Assembly (NCBI RefSeq): GCF_037893015.1
Contig: NC_133665.1
Coordinates: 99,893,637 to 99,957,636 of the forward strand
DNA length: 64,000 bases
Origin: Macrotis lagotis
Lineage: Eukaryota > Chordata > Mammalia > Peramelemorphia > Peramelidae
Direction of reading: 5' to 3'
The first letter of the stretch is position 1. Every line of letters starts with the position of its first letter. Of this stretch, positions 50,201 through 56,928 are shown piece after piece. The notes under the pieces are model-generated. The model ran no database searches and was not told the DNA's origin. It worked only from the letters and a program-made list of their open reading frames with translations. Position numbers and translations under genes: made by a program.

Positions 50201-53200
50201 CTTCAGAGCTACTCTGAAATTCCTTTATTTAGGTTTGTCTTCCTTTACAAACATGCATGGCAGTAAGTTGCCTCACTAAGAAACCAAATCTGTTTTTTAT
50301 TACTCTAGATCTGAAAAGCCATTACTCACCAAATTTAAGTGTTTTCTTGCATCAACTGTTAATTTGAGACTTGGTAGAAATGGCTGTAGACTTCGTCTAT
50401 AAATGAACTTTAAGAAAAAAATCTTTGGTCTTCTTAAGTGGGAATAATCATAGATCTGTATTGTTTCATTGTTCTTTCTCTTTGCAAAGATGGCATTTAA
50501 TAAGAATCAGCAAAACCATAGTGGATTTAACTGCCCAGAATTACTCCATTTTCTGTTAATTGTTCTTGTTAATTGTTGCTGTCTTGTTTTTAGACGAGAA
50601 AAGTTTTCCACTTGAACCTTCAGTACATTCCCTAAATTTAGGTTTATTATTTTCTTAATAACTCATTGTGCATACTGTGTGATAAGCTATGCATGTAGAA
50701 ATTAAATTAGTTCAAGGATTTGAGATAATCAACAAAGACAGTATTTATCATAGCATTCTCTATTTTTTTTTTTTTTTTTTTTAGGTTTTTGCAAGGTTAA
50801 GTGGCTTGCCCAAGGCCACACAGCTAGGTAATTATTAAGTGTCTGAACCAGATTTGAACTTAGGTACTCCTGACTCCAGGGCTGGTGCTCTATCCACTGC
50901 ACCATCTAGCTGCCCCTATCATAGCATTTTCTAATTGCTTGTACAGTATTGAGTAGATAAAATTCTTTGTACAATTCTGGTATTTGGGGTGCATCTTTTT
51001 TTACTCAGCCAGAATTTGGGGTCTTTTGGTAAGAGTTTATAAGTTCCTTTTTTGTGTGATACAAGCTATTGAATGCTTGCTATAAAGTATATAAGCATAT
51101 TTTGTCCTTCATTTGGAGGGTTCAGGGGTCACTGGTGGTATACATAATGCTTTGATATAAATGTCATGACATAGGAAGAAAAGGAGAAAAAGTATAAAAC
51201 CCTCAATTCACCAGAGGGGAAAGAAGTTGAGAAGTGTACTATCATGTTAAATAAGATGTAATGTATATCTTTTAAAATTGAGTAATAGAACCTCACAACT
51301 TGTTTACTGTCTCTTGTGTTTTTTTTTCTGTTTTGCTTTGTATATGGAAATGTTCATGCTCACTGATGTGTAAGTTTATACAAAGAAAGCTATTGGAGTA
51401 TATTGCTAGTAATTTGTACACAGCTGTGAAGTGTTTGATTCAACAATTATAACTCTTATCTGGCACTACCACTTAGCAGTTTTGTGGAGAAGCTAATTTA
51501 TCAACCTCACTTGACATGACTGTTCTTTAGGTTGACAGTGTGAAAACTTTGTTTTTCATTTGATAATCCATATCTTCCTCCTTTGCGAGTTTGTTTTTTC
51601 CCCTGATTTATTTACTTCTCAATAGAATAAACTTTTTGATTATTATGTAATCCTTTATTTTGCACTGTTTTTGTGTCACCTTAACTTTTTCTTATTTTTG
51701 CAAGTCAATGGGTTAAGTGACTTGTCCAAGGTCACACAACTGAGTATTAAGCATCTGAAACTGTATTTGAACTCTGCTCCTCCTTACTCCAGGACTGGTG
51801 CTCCAAGCACTGTGCCCACTAGCTGCCCCCTCCCCCCAACCTTTAAAAATTTTTGCTTTCAGTTGCTGATTTAAAGGAGTCTGGAATTCACGATTTCTTT
51901 TTGTTTTCTGGTTTCTTTTCCTCTTGTTTGTAATCTTCTTGTAGTTGGGCAATCTGGTGTTCAGATTTTCACAACTTCTATCACTTAGATATTGATCTTA
52001 GATCTTCAATTGCCTTTTTTTTTTTTAGGTCTTTAAGTTGCTTGTTTTATGGTGCTGTTTGCCTCTCTGTAGGGGCATGTTACTTGATAGTTTGACTAGG
52101 TTTACCCCTTTGGTTCTTAATATAAAAATACTTGTGGTATTGCCAGAGCCTGATTGTCCAAGATTTCCAGGTTCCTACCAGGAACACAAATAATTCTCCC
52201 TTACTTTGCAAATCTCCTATCTTTTCCCCAAAACTTATAACCCTTCTTAGAGTTAGTCTTGCTTTCTAAATCTATCTTGGATTACCCGTGCAAGACTGAT
52301 CTGCTTCTTTTTCTTTTTTGGGGTGGAGGGGGTTGGGGCAATGGGTTAAGTGACTTGCCCAAACTCACACAGCTAGTTAGTATCTAGTGTCTGTGACTAG
52401 ATTTGAACTTGGGTCCTCCTGAGCCAGTGTTCTATCCACTGTACCACCTCATTTCCCTAGCCTGATGTTTTTGAAGATCACCCACATAAATTATATTATT
52501 ATTAGCCATAGTCAGTACTTAGAAATTCATATTTTTCTGCCTTTCTTTTTTCTGTAATCAGCACATATCCTTTCTTTCCAGCCAAACTTCCTCCTTCTTA
52601 CCTTTGCTCATTCTTTCTCTCTTCCCACACTCTCCTAAAATGGAATGACCTCTCCAGAATCTGAATGTAGTCTTATTTCTTCCTTGAAACCTTCTATGAC
52701 TTTTCCAGTAGTAGTCAGAGTCTGCATCTAAACTTTCTTTATTTGCTTTGCTTTTGAAGTTTCAGGTTTGCCTTACATAAATTTTAAATTCCTTGAGGAC
52801 AGGGACCTATTTAATTTACTTCTTTGGCCATTAATTTCTTTGACTTCTAGCATAAATTATGCCACATTAAATAATCAATATTTGTTGATCAGTTAGTTTC
52901 CCATAACTTATGAAAAATTAAAAATTTTATAAGCTAGTGTTTTTTCTTTTTTTTCCATACTAGGTGGATGGAGAACTTGAAGCACTTCTAGAAAATGGTG
53001 AAGGCCTTTCTGATAAAAACCAGGTGCTTAGTTTATCAAGGCTGATGGTTAGAATTGAGACTTTGGAGCAGAAACTTACCTGTCTCAAGCTTATACAGGT
53101 GATTATTTGGTTTGATTTGATTTTTAGCCTACAGTATCAATAGGGATATTTACTTATCTCAAGACAAATTAAAAGTGGATTAATTCTTACTCTGGAGTAG

Positions 53201-56010
53201 GTGAATTTCTTTATATTTTGGAATTTTAAAACAAATTTTTTGAAATTTGAACTTATCCAAAATATGTTAACATGAAATACCAGTTACATACTCACCAATG
53301 TCTGTTTGGGACAGCATGTCTCAGGTCTTCCCTGACATTAAAGCCATGTCGCTATTTACTATACCATGCTATGTCTTTATTTTTGGAAGAATGACAAAAT
53401 AAAATCTAAATGAAAAAATTAATTTAAGGCATACATCATTGCTTCAGTTTATTGATAGATATGGTTAAAAAAACCCAACAATTGACTTTTTAGCCATTTA
53501 AAATTGAACGGTTATTTTGTTAACCTTCATATGTTCTGTATTTATATTGTTTTATTGTAATTTTTCCCAAAGTACATTTTATGACATCATAATATTATAA
53601 TTTTTTATATTTAAATCAGTTTTGTACCATTGATTCCATTTGTAAAGTAACTGTATAAGATCTTGGCAAATAAGAGTGAGAATATTTCTTTATAGACTGC
53701 TTTGACTTTTCTTTTCTTCTTGATTTTAAAGAACACCCAGTCTCAGTCCTGCTTAAAGTCCTTCTTAGAATGCCATGGTTTATCTCTTCTTTGGATTTGG
53801 ATGGCAGAGCTAGGTGATGGTCGAGGAAACAATCAGAAGCTACAGGAAGAGGTCAATAATTTTTACTTCTTATTATTTAATATTTGACTCTTTAATTTTT
53901 TATTATTACTTTTATTGAGGTTTTTACTATGTAACCCAATTTTGACAATTTAATACCTCCATAATAATTTTTTAGGTGTGGAGGTATGAACTTAAATCCA
54001 CTGTACACTTGGGAGCATATGAAATATTATTAATGATAAACTTATATGTCAACTTTGCTAGCAATATAAAAAACGTAACATCTCGTCTTTCTTGTATATA
54101 TCACCTATTACTCCACAAGTATAGATTTTAAACAATTGGGTCTTGTCAATCAATGAATGCTTTTGTTTTTGTTTTGTTCCCATAGTTTTCACTGGGGTAG
54201 GGAAATTTTTGTGAGAGTATTCCCTTTCCCTAAATAGATAAACATTTGTTCCAACCTTGATAGCCTGAGTTAATTTCCCCAGTGTTACATAGCCAAAATA
54301 TGGTATATCTGGGACTTTTGAACCCAGGTGTTTCAGACTCTTATTATTAGTTGTTTATTTACCACACTATAATTTTTACCATTTTTCAATGAGGAATGGT
54401 CTTTATTTCTCGGCCTGTATCTGGGGAAAAAAATGGAAGATCATATAACTTGATTTATTTATAAAAAGATTATCTAGTCCAAACCATTTAATTTTATAGT
54501 GTAAGAAGCTGAGGGTTGGGGCAGCTAGGTCGTGCAGTGGATAGAGCACCAGCCCTGGAATCAGGAGTACCTGAGTTCAAATCAGGCCTCAGACACTAAT
54601 TACCTAGCTATGTGGTCTTGGGCAAGCCACTTAACCCCATTTGCCTTGCAAAAATCTAAAAAAAACAGACAAGAAATTGAGGGTTTTAATTTGCCAAAAG
54701 TCTCTCAGCTAACCCTGAGAACCAATTTGCCTAATTTGCCAAATGTCTCAGCTAACTCTGAGAAACAATTCTTTTTATTTCTAGGGTGGGAAAAGGGAAA
54801 TATACTTTTGAACTTTTTTTTGAAGGCATAGAGTTTATCATTTGAGTTTGTCACATAGCACAGAACCTTAGAATGAGATTATTAAATATTTTATATGACC
54901 CCTTTAACTAGCTTTCATTCTTGTGGCTCAGTCTTTTTTTTTAGGGTTTTTTTTTTGTTTTTTTTTTTTTGGTAAGGCAAACGGGATTAAGTGGCTTGCC
55001 CAAGGCCACACAGCTAGGTAATTATTAAGTGTCTGAGACCGGATTTGAACCCAGGTACTCCTGACTCCAGGACCAGTGCTCTATCCACTACACCACGTAG
55101 CTGCCCGTGGCTCAGTCTTGATAGCTTTTATAGCCCAGTTAGCCTTTCAATTCTGTAGGAAACTGATGATATGTATATTATATACTTGAGCTTTTGCATA
55201 GCCTTGTGGGCCCTCTACTCCCCTCCAAAACAAAAAAAAAATACTTTTTATGAAATTCTAACCTTTGATTCAGGGGTTTATAAAGTGGGCAGTATAAAGT
55301 GATGAATTTTTGTCAAAATTATGTTCAATCAGATTATAAAGACCTTGGAACATTTGCCTATTCCTACAAAAAATATGTTGGAGGAGAGCAAAGTACTTCC
55401 AATCATCCAGCGCTGGTCTCAAACTAAGACTGCTGTCCCCCACTTCAGTGAAGGTGATGGTTATTCCAGTGAGAATACATCACGTGCGCACACACCACTC
55501 AACACACCTGATCCTTCTACTAAGCTGAACACTGAAGCTGACACAGATACTCCAAAGAAACTTGTGTTTCGTAGACTTAAAATTATAAGTGAAAATAGTA
55601 TGGACAGTGCAATTTCTGATGCTACCAGTGAGCTTGAAGGCAAGGATGGCAAAGAAGACCTTGACCAGTTAGAAAATGCTCCTGTGGAAGAAGATGAAGA
55701 ATCACAGCCGCAACAACTGCAACCACAGCAACTTACTCCACAGCACTTGCCTCCAACCAAGGGTGACATTGAAACTCCAGTGGACTGCAGTAAACAGCCT
55801 GCCTCAGAACCAGAGGCTGAGCATGAAGCTGAGGCCAAAGAAAGTAATGGCCCAAAGCTAGAAGAACCTATTGCTATGGAAACACCTTCCCAAGATGAAG
55901 AGGAAGGTGTATCTGATGTGGAAAGTGAGAGGAGTCAAGAGCAGCCAGATAAAACAGTGGACATTAGTGATCTGGCCACTAAACTCCTAGATAGTTGGAA
56001 AGACCTCAAG
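15098..56010 (+). CDS. SETD2: SETD2, histone H3 lysine-36 methyltransferase; partial gene, exons 2-12
   Basis: This nuclear SET-domain enzyme trimethylates lysine 36 of histone H3 on transcribed genes, travelling with elongating RNA polymerase II. The joined coding parts are 15098-15113, 16906-21311, 24908-25039, 28314-28442, 37746-37869, 40121-40198, 45371-45468, 47445-47571, 52964-53098, 53732-53851 and 55333-56010, in all 6,043 nt or about 2,014 codons. The frame closes at every junction, all introns are GT-AG and no stop occurs, so the gene looks functional. Domain order is a disordered N-terminal region, AWS, SET, post-SET, a helical segment and an acidic linker. The WW and SRI (polymerase-binding) domains expected in the family are not found and should lie beyond 64000; exon 1 lies before base 1. 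Residue numbers given below assume exon 1 supplies 24 residues as in human, which makes this protein about 13 residues longer than the human one up to the AWS domain. Confidence 0.97.
15739..15835 (+). mobile_element. MIR fragment
   Basis: Has 'cctgtaaaatgaaggtattg', then 'attagattatctctttaaga', typical of a MIR-like 3' region. Confidence 0.6.
16180..16335 (+). mobile_element. MIR SINE
   Basis: Contains 'accttgggcaagtcacttaa', 'cctcagtttcctcatctata' and 'aaaatgaagggttgaactgg' in sense order. Confidence 0.85.
16906..21311 (+). CDS. SETD2: SETD2 exon 3, giant exon encoding the disordered N-terminal region
   Basis: This 4,406-nt exon encodes residues 30-1497 plus two bases of codon 1498. It opens with the conserved KIENVQK block and the [18 protein letters not shown] block. 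A proline-rich tract follows near residues 180-200, then an arginine-serine-rich stretch near 390-450, an acidic serine/aspartate run near 1043-1067, and a basic nuclear-localisation-like PPKKRR at about 1416. The last 35 residues ([13 protein letters not shown] onward) form the helix that precedes the AWS domain and in SETD2 contacts the nucleosome. The acceptor is caatacag at 16905 and the donor gtaagt at 21312. The reading frame stays open 180 nt upstream of the exon to a Met at 16726, but that part is intronic by homology. The first codon is Gly, where human has Ala. Confidence 0.97.
21792..21831. repeat. AT palindrome, 40 bp
   Basis: agattttatatatatatata is followed by its reverse complement with one mismatch. 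It has non-TA arms (agatttta / taaaatct), so it is more than a plain TA run. Confidence 0.9.
22290..23765 (-). mobile_element. CR1/L3 LINE, antisense
   Basis: Reversed CR1/L3 landmarks appear in order: 'gggcagcctgttcttcattt', 'agaagcctttcagatattca', 'tgactcattttgaactccta' and 'ttgatttctttgaacccaag'. A young SINE splits it at 22464. Old and without ORFs. Confidence 0.7.
22464..22630 (+). mobile_element. SINE (WSINE1 type)
   Basis: Near-consensus copy flanked by agttatatacatta and acttatatacattg. Confidence 0.93.
24908..25039 (+). CDS. SETD2: SETD2 exon 4, AWS zinc-binding domain (first part)
   Basis: This 132-nt exon encodes residues 1498-1541 and two bases of a Cys codon. It reads [17 protein letters not shown] and then continues through [14 protein letters not shown]. 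The cysteines of CEC, of CGEDC and of the split final codon are AWS (associated with SET) zinc ligands in this family. The acceptor is ttattag and the donor gtaaat. Both split codons (Arg at the start, Cys at the end) complete correctly with the neighbouring exons. Confidence 0.97.
26465..26800 (-). mobile_element. Two antisense MIR fragments
   Basis: Each has a reversed MIR core: 'tatagatgaggaaacagtct' at 26497 and 'ccttttacagataaggaaac' at 26668, the latter followed by 'ggtgacttgtccagggttat'. Confidence 0.75.
27040..27500 (+). mobile_element. L2 LINE 3' end
   Basis: Diverged sense L2, with 'ccagctcaaatacttctgtg' and a 'gaaagtaaattacttgaaaataggtact' equivalent of the stop-proximal block. 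Confidence 0.65.
27575..27725 (-). mobile_element. L1 3' end, antisense, strongly 5'-truncated
   Basis: Matches the reverse of the sense L1 end seen at 9990-10110 ('attgtttccatgctatacat' against 'tgtataccatagaaacaatg'). About 150 bp. Confidence 0.75.
28314..28442 (+). CDS. SETD2: SETD2 exon 5, end of AWS and start of SET
   Basis: This 129-nt exon encodes residues 1542-1584 plus part of Ser1585. It has the last AWS cysteines ([16 protein letters not shown]) and then the first SET strand, with [13 protein letters not shown]. The GWG motif is part of the S-adenosylmethionine pocket. The acceptor is taatttcag and the donor gtaagc. The split Ser codon is TC plus G from exon 6. Confidence 0.97.
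28705..28850 (-). mobile_element. SINE (WSINE1 type), antisense
   Basis: Flanked by tgtttactttgttt and tgtttattttgttt. Lies 263 bp downstream of exon 5. Confidence 0.93.
28970..29038 (+). repeat. Direct repeat, copy A
   Basis: Segment 'gcttattatg…agaggaagcaaattttc…aacttaagaacct' recurs at 29210 with about 85% identity by eye. Confidence 0.75.
29210..29280 (+). repeat. Direct repeat, copy B
   Basis: Second copy of the segment at 28970-29038, 240 bp downstream. The sequence between them is not repeated. Confidence 0.75.
29334..29391 (+). mobile_element. SINE (WSINE1 type), 58-bp 5'-truncated insertion
   Basis: Only the last part (cacttaaccccatttgcc and the A-rich tail) is present. A perfect-start duplication, agaatactccttg / agaatattccttg, flanks it. 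Confidence 0.88.
30520..30775 (-). mobile_element. Old L1-like 3' fragment, antisense
   Basis: Has 'gccaattgatggaccttcat' and 'tttctataaatattttagta', the reversed L1 ORF2-end signature. The 176-codon open frame over this area (30243-30773) is a by-product. Confidence 0.5.
30878..30994. repeat. Compound microsatellite (TC)n(TA)n(CA)n
   Basis: Three dinucleotide runs abut: TC to about 30932, TA to about 30973, then CA. Likely to be highly length-variable. Confidence 0.97.
31093..31254 (-). mobile_element. SINE (WSINE1 type), antisense, inside L2
   Basis: A 13-bp duplication, ttaacttgatctt, sits on both sides (31080 and 31255). The L2 text is continuous once it is removed. Confidence 0.95.
32545..33590 (+). 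mobile_element. Old L1 3' end
   Basis: Diverged sense L1 ORF2 end ('gaactggaaattgaggagat', 'tgctgagtgaaatgagcaga') and 3' UTR ('gaccaatatggaaatatgac'). A SINE splits it at 32985. Much more decayed than the L1 at 8395. Confidence 0.85.
32985..33262 (+). mobile_element. Long-tailed tRNA SINE variant
   Basis: The head is like the other SINEs. The 3' half differs: 'ctggatccagactctggagg', 'gcacaacattccctcactca', 'tgatgtcatggttgtctttg' and 'agaatgaaggaa'. Flanked by aaagacttgtg / aaaaagttgtg. A distinct, older subfamily. Confidence 0.75.
34086..34397 (-). pseudogene. L1 ORF1 N-terminal fragment
   Basis: A 103-codon open piece with a long coiled coil rich in Glu/Lys/Gln ([18 protein letters not shown]), as in the ORF1 RNA-binding protein. 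The frame breaks at its end. Further ORF1-like sequence continues toward 33880 in another frame. Not functional. Confidence 0.8.
34806..34954 (-). mobile_element. SINE (WSINE1 type), antisense, inside L1 5' UTR
   Basis: Flanked by ctttctccagatt and ctttctctgtatt. Both the L1 and the SINE are on the minus strand. Confidence 0.9.
35400..35645 (-). mobile_element. L1 3' end fragment, antisense
   Basis: Reversed L1 3' UTR ('tttgagttccacatttttct', 'gacagcaaataatttcatat'), nearly the same phrases as at 44040-44250. Confidence 0.75.
35966..36027. repeat. (TA/TG/CA)n alternating repeat, palindromic
   Basis: TATG units switch to TACA units near 35990, making a self-complementary tract. Confidence 0.93.
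36766..36922 (-). mobile_element. SINE (WSINE1 type), antisense
   Basis: A perfect 15-bp duplication, aactctttgcatttt, flanks it (36751 and 36923). Lies 0.8 kb before exon 6. Confidence 0.95.
37468..37633 (-). mobile_element. SINE (WSINE1 type), antisense
   Basis: T-rich tail, 'ggtcacacagctaggtaatt' and 5' end 'ccacctagctacccc'. Ends 112 bp before the exon 6 acceptor, so its T-rich tail sits upstream of that acceptor. Confidence 0.9.
37746..37869 (+). CDS. SETD2: SETD2 exon 6, SET domain core
   Basis: This 124-nt exon encodes residues 1585-1626, including [17 protein letters not shown] and [15 protein letters not shown]. The EYCGEV strand and the HYYF segment are standard SET elements; HYYF lines the cofactor and substrate site. 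The acceptor is attttatag and the donor gtaagt. The exon ends on a codon boundary. It is preceded by the largest intron of the window (9.3 kb), and two antisense SINEs lie within 1 kb upstream of it. Confidence 0.97.
38400..38645 (+). pseudogene. 7SL (SRP) RNA retropseudogene
   Basis: Aligns along nearly the whole 7SL RNA in sense order. The clearest part, 38472-38520, has 'gggtgttcacactatgtcca' and 'gcatcaatatggccatc', matching the 7SL 'cactaagttcggcatcaatatgg' region. Downstream 'ctaagaagagatgaataagc' and 'ccatgccaatcagcaattgg' match the later arms. Many transitions at former CpGs show age. It is a dead copy, not a functional SRP RNA gene. Confidence 0.85.
39016..39185 (+). repeat. Old interspersed repeat, shared with 44425-44515
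   Basis: Shares 'ctcagaataatatttttaga', 'tgcataa' and a final 'ccccagatttagaagcccta' with the later copy ('cccagattaagaacccttg'). A widespread ancient mammalian repeat whose family I cannot name with certainty. Confidence 0.5.
39305..39510 (+). mobile_element. MIR-type SINE
   Basis: Has 'ctggacaagtcacttcactt', 'tctgtctcagtttcctcaaa' and 'aaagtgctttataactagca' in sense MIR order. Confidence 0.75.
39735..39850 (+). mobile_element. Old tRNA-SINE fragment
   Basis: 'acagtggataaaggaatagc' and 'gatctgagttcatatccagc' are decayed head and B-box regions of a tRNA-derived SINE. Confidence 0.55.
39914..39938. repeat. (TG)n microsatellite
   Basis: Short GT run in intron 6. Confidence 0.95.
40121..40198 (+). 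CDS. SETD2: SETD2 exon 7, catalytic NHSCEPN motif
   Basis: This 78-nt exon is exactly 26 codons (residues 1627-1652) and reads [20 protein letters not shown] followed by NCETQK. NHSCEPN is the hallmark SET motif that binds S-adenosylmethionine and forms the pseudoknot. The Arg of NCSRF corresponds to human R1625, a residue mutated in cancer; it is intact here. The acceptor is gcatttgcag and the donor gtaaat. Skipping this phase-0 exon would keep the frame but remove the active site. Confidence 0.97.
41150..42480 (+). mobile_element. L2 LINE, sense, reverse transcriptase remnant to 3' end
   Basis: A short frame at 41265-41489 reads [20 protein letters not shown], the decayed L2 reverse-transcriptase motif. 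The 3' end has 'tgagctccttgagagcaggg' and 'gtacttagcacaccacagc'. Frames are broken throughout. Confidence 0.85.
42500..44025 (+). mobile_element. L2 LINE fragments, sense
   Basis: An L2 3' end at 42710-42830 ('ataagttccttgaggtctgg') is followed by further L2 coding remnants, with 'tctcaaacttaacatgtata' near 43675 and 'tagattactgcaacagcctc' near 43908. At least two separate copies are present. Confidence 0.7.
44025..44420 (-). mobile_element. L1 3' end, antisense, inside L2
   Basis: Reversed L1 3' UTR, with a TA/CA microsatellite at 44170-44204. The L2 text 'gatcatgtgattc' breaks here. Confidence 0.75.
44170..44204. repeat. (TA)n(CA)n microsatellite
   Basis: Compound run inside an L1 3' UTR. 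Confidence 0.95.
44425..44515 (+). repeat. Old interspersed repeat, second copy
   Basis: Partner of the copy at 39016-39185 in the same orientation, shorter and lacking the first part. Confidence 0.45.
44530..44995 (+). mobile_element. L2 LINE 3' end
   Basis: Has 'cttatgtctagaatgctctc', then 'acacaatgcctgacacactt' and 'agtaggcactttataagtgc'. Confidence 0.7.
44849..44869. repeat. (TG)n microsatellite
   Basis: Ten TG units inside an L2 3' end. Confidence 0.95.
45100..45250 (+). mobile_element. MIR fragment
   Basis: Decayed 'agctgtgtgataacgcacaa', 'atcatttaaccttaatttct' and 'ctgcaaaatggatataatac' in MIR order. Confidence 0.6.
45371..45468 (+). CDS. SETD2: SETD2 exon 8, SET C-terminal strands
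   Basis: This 98-nt exon encodes residues 1653-1684 and two bases of Gly1685. It reads [20 protein letters not shown] and then [13 protein letters not shown]. The ELTFDYQ motif carries the catalytic SET tyrosine. The acceptor is actctttcag and the donor gtatgt. Confidence 0.96.
46729..46860 (+). mobile_element. tRNA-derived SINE, older copy
   Basis: 'ggtagcacagtgggtaga' head, 'gagttcaaat' B box and an A-rich tail. More diverged than the other SINEs. Confidence 0.8.
46905..47160 (-). mobile_element. CR1/L3 fragment, antisense
   Basis: Reads 'catgcctgaatgagtattcc', 'ttacttaaaaacctcaaatg' and 'tcaagcctaaatatatcttt', the reversed CR1/L3 order. Confidence 0.6.
47445..47571 (+). CDS. SETD2: SETD2 exon 9, post-SET domain
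   Basis: This 127-nt exon encodes residues 1685-1727. The segment [19 protein letters not shown] supplies the three post-SET cysteines (CxC and the following C), which bind zinc together with the SET cysteine of NHSCEPN. A basic tail ([12 protein letters not shown]) follows. The acceptor is tttgttag and the donor gtaagt. The exon ends in phase 0. Confidence 0.97.
47860..48046 (+). mobile_element. hAT-type MITE, copy 1 (187 bp)
   Basis: Ends are caggactgtccaa and ttggacagcccta, inverted repeats of one another. The 8-bp duplication atttggat / atttagat flanks it exactly. No transposase. The body matches the reverse complement of 63142-63333. Confidence 0.85.
49238..49277. repeat. CAT-rich simple repeat
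   Basis: Interrupted (CAT)n, with tcatcaccatcatcatcatc at its centre. Confidence 0.85.
49478..49631 (-). mobile_element. SINE (WSINE1 type), antisense
   Basis: T-rich tail, 'gtgacttgtccaagctcaca' and 5' end 'ccacctagctgcccct'. Confidence 0.88.
50763..50917 (-). mobile_element. SINE (WSINE1 type), antisense
   Basis: Long T tail (over 20 bases). Flanked by atcatagcattctcta and atcatagcattttcta. Confidence 0.94.
51686..51833 (-). mobile_element. SINE (WSINE1 type), antisense, diverged
   Basis: 'ggttaagtgacttgtccaag', 'gtcacacaactgagt' and 'actagctgccccc'. Confidence 0.85.
52312..52458 (-). mobile_element. SINE (WSINE1 type), antisense, diverged
   Basis: 'aatgggttaagtgacttgcc', 'ctcacacagctagttagtat' and 'tatccactgtaccacctc'. 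The tail has become G-rich (about 52320-52340). Confidence 0.83.
52520..52900 (+). mobile_element. L2 LINE 3' end
   Basis: Has 'cttccttgaaaccttctatg', 'taaattccttgaggacaggg' and 'aataatcaatatttgttgat'. Ends about 60 bp before exon 10. Confidence 0.7.
52964..53098 (+). CDS. SETD2: SETD2 exon 10, linker and start of helical segment
   Basis: This exon is exactly 45 codons (residues 1728-1772). An acidic linker ([20 protein letters not shown]) is followed by a predicted amphipathic helix ([19 protein letters not shown]). The exon is phase 0 at both ends. The acceptor is catactag after a good pyrimidine tract. The donor gtgatt departs from consensus. In the yeast homologue Set2, the segment between SET and WW is autoinhibitory; whether that role holds here is inference. 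Confidence 0.96.
53099..53731 (+). other. SETD2: SETD2 intron 10
   Basis: This 633-bp intron runs from donor gtgatt to acceptor gattttaaag. It is AT-rich and I recognise no repeat or RNA gene in it. Confidence 0.9.
53732..53851 (+). CDS. SETD2: SETD2 exon 11, helical segment
   Basis: This exon is exactly 40 codons (residues 1773-1812), reading [20 protein letters not shown] then [20 protein letters not shown]. With the start of exon 12 it forms a helical pattern that resembles the TFIIS N-terminal/LW fold; that resemblance is my inference. The acceptor is gattttaaag. The donor gtcaat is the weakest in the gene. If it is not used, translation runs into intron 11 and stops at 53887 after eleven extra codons. 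Confidence 0.96.
54518..54670 (+). mobile_element. SINE (WSINE1 type) in intron 11
   Basis: Near-consensus. Flanked by aagaagctgagggtt and aagaaattgagggtt. Forms an inverted pair with the SINE at 54936. Confidence 0.93.
54936..55106 (-). mobile_element. SINE (WSINE1 type), antisense, in intron 11
   Basis: A 13-bp duplication, gtggctcagtctt, flanks it. Ends 226 bp before exon 12. Confidence 0.95.
55333..56010 (+). CDS. SETD2: SETD2 exon 12, end of helical segment and acidic linker
   Basis: This 678-nt exon is 226 codons (residues 1813-2038). It starts [20 protein letters not shown] and runs to [16 protein letters not shown] serine/threonine-proline stretch ([12 protein letters not shown]) is followed by a glutamine-rich run near 55705-55750 and long acidic stretches. 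These are typical of the disordered SETD2 linker before the WW domain. The acceptor atgttcaatcag has a poor pyrimidine tract. The donor is gtaaga. Exon 13 (human EVYRIPKK...) is not found in the remaining 8 kb. Confidence 0.96.
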
Positions 56011-56928
56011 GTAAGAGTAAATTGTGATTGGTTTTTAACAATGTATCAGATTTGAAGTTCAATGGAGTCTAAATTAAATTATTTTATTTACATTTGACAC
56101 AAAAAAAGGGTTACTTTCTCTGAATTGGCAATTTCTATTAATGCTAAATTCGTTTTAGTGTTTTTCCTTAATTGTAGCTTCAGGCTAGTAAGGTATACAA
56201 CAGTCATTTTCCCATTTGTAATAGGTAATGGCTTTTGTTTACTTTGAGTTTTCTGTCACAGTTAAATATTATTCTCACCACAAATGGTCATCCACATTAA
56301 AAAACTCTTTTCACTAATGATAGGATCTTCTTCAAAAATAAATGCCTGGTTAACCCTATCTTATTCAGTGATTGTGAGATTTTTTTGCATAAAATGTTGC
56401 ATTTTACTTCTTTCCCCAGTTAAAGAGATTGATATTACCTTCTCAGAAAATCTTCCTTCCTATTTTTGTCAGAAGAAAGTAGAGCTCAGTGACCCTTATG
56501 CCTTTTCCATTGCCATTTTTTTTTGAAGAGTGTAGCACAGTGGACAATATTTATAGTATTATCCCATTGTGATCTGATTCTGGCAGATCACATGAATTAA
56601 TGTGAATCTGGAAATGTGGTCCTTTCAGGTTTTGAACTTAGACCTGGATTTCAAGTTTTAATAACTGGTTCTTAACTCTCATGTCTCTAAGGTCTGTATT
56701 ATTCTATTGTGGACTCTATATGGTCACCATCTGGCAGTTCCATGACCATCTGAGGAATTCTAGAAGTATTTGAATTTCACTCTGTCTTAAGAAACAGCAA
56801 TGACAGAATTGCTGATTCAGATCCAATGGGTTTACTATTTAGAAAAAAACCTTTGGGGTTTTAATCTAATCTGACCCTAAACCTCTGAGATTTGATCCAG
56901 ATAGAACTGTCCTTTTACATAAACTTTA

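Larger units (their letters stand above)
47572..52963 (+). other. SETD2: SETD2 intron 9
   Basis: This 5,392-bp intron contains a hAT-type MITE (47860-48046), four antisense SINEs (49478, 50763, 51686 and 52312 starts), a CAT-rich simple repeat (about 49238-49277) and a sense L2 3' end (about 52520-52900). About 48250-49230 and 49650-50750 look single-copy. Confidence 0.9.
53852..55332 (+). other. SETD2: SETD2 intron 11
   Basis: This 1,481-bp intron has a weak donor (gtcaat) and a weak acceptor tract. It contains an antisense MIR scrap (about 54250-54355) and two full SINEs in opposite orientation (54518-54670 sense, 54936-55106 antisense). Confidence 0.92.
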
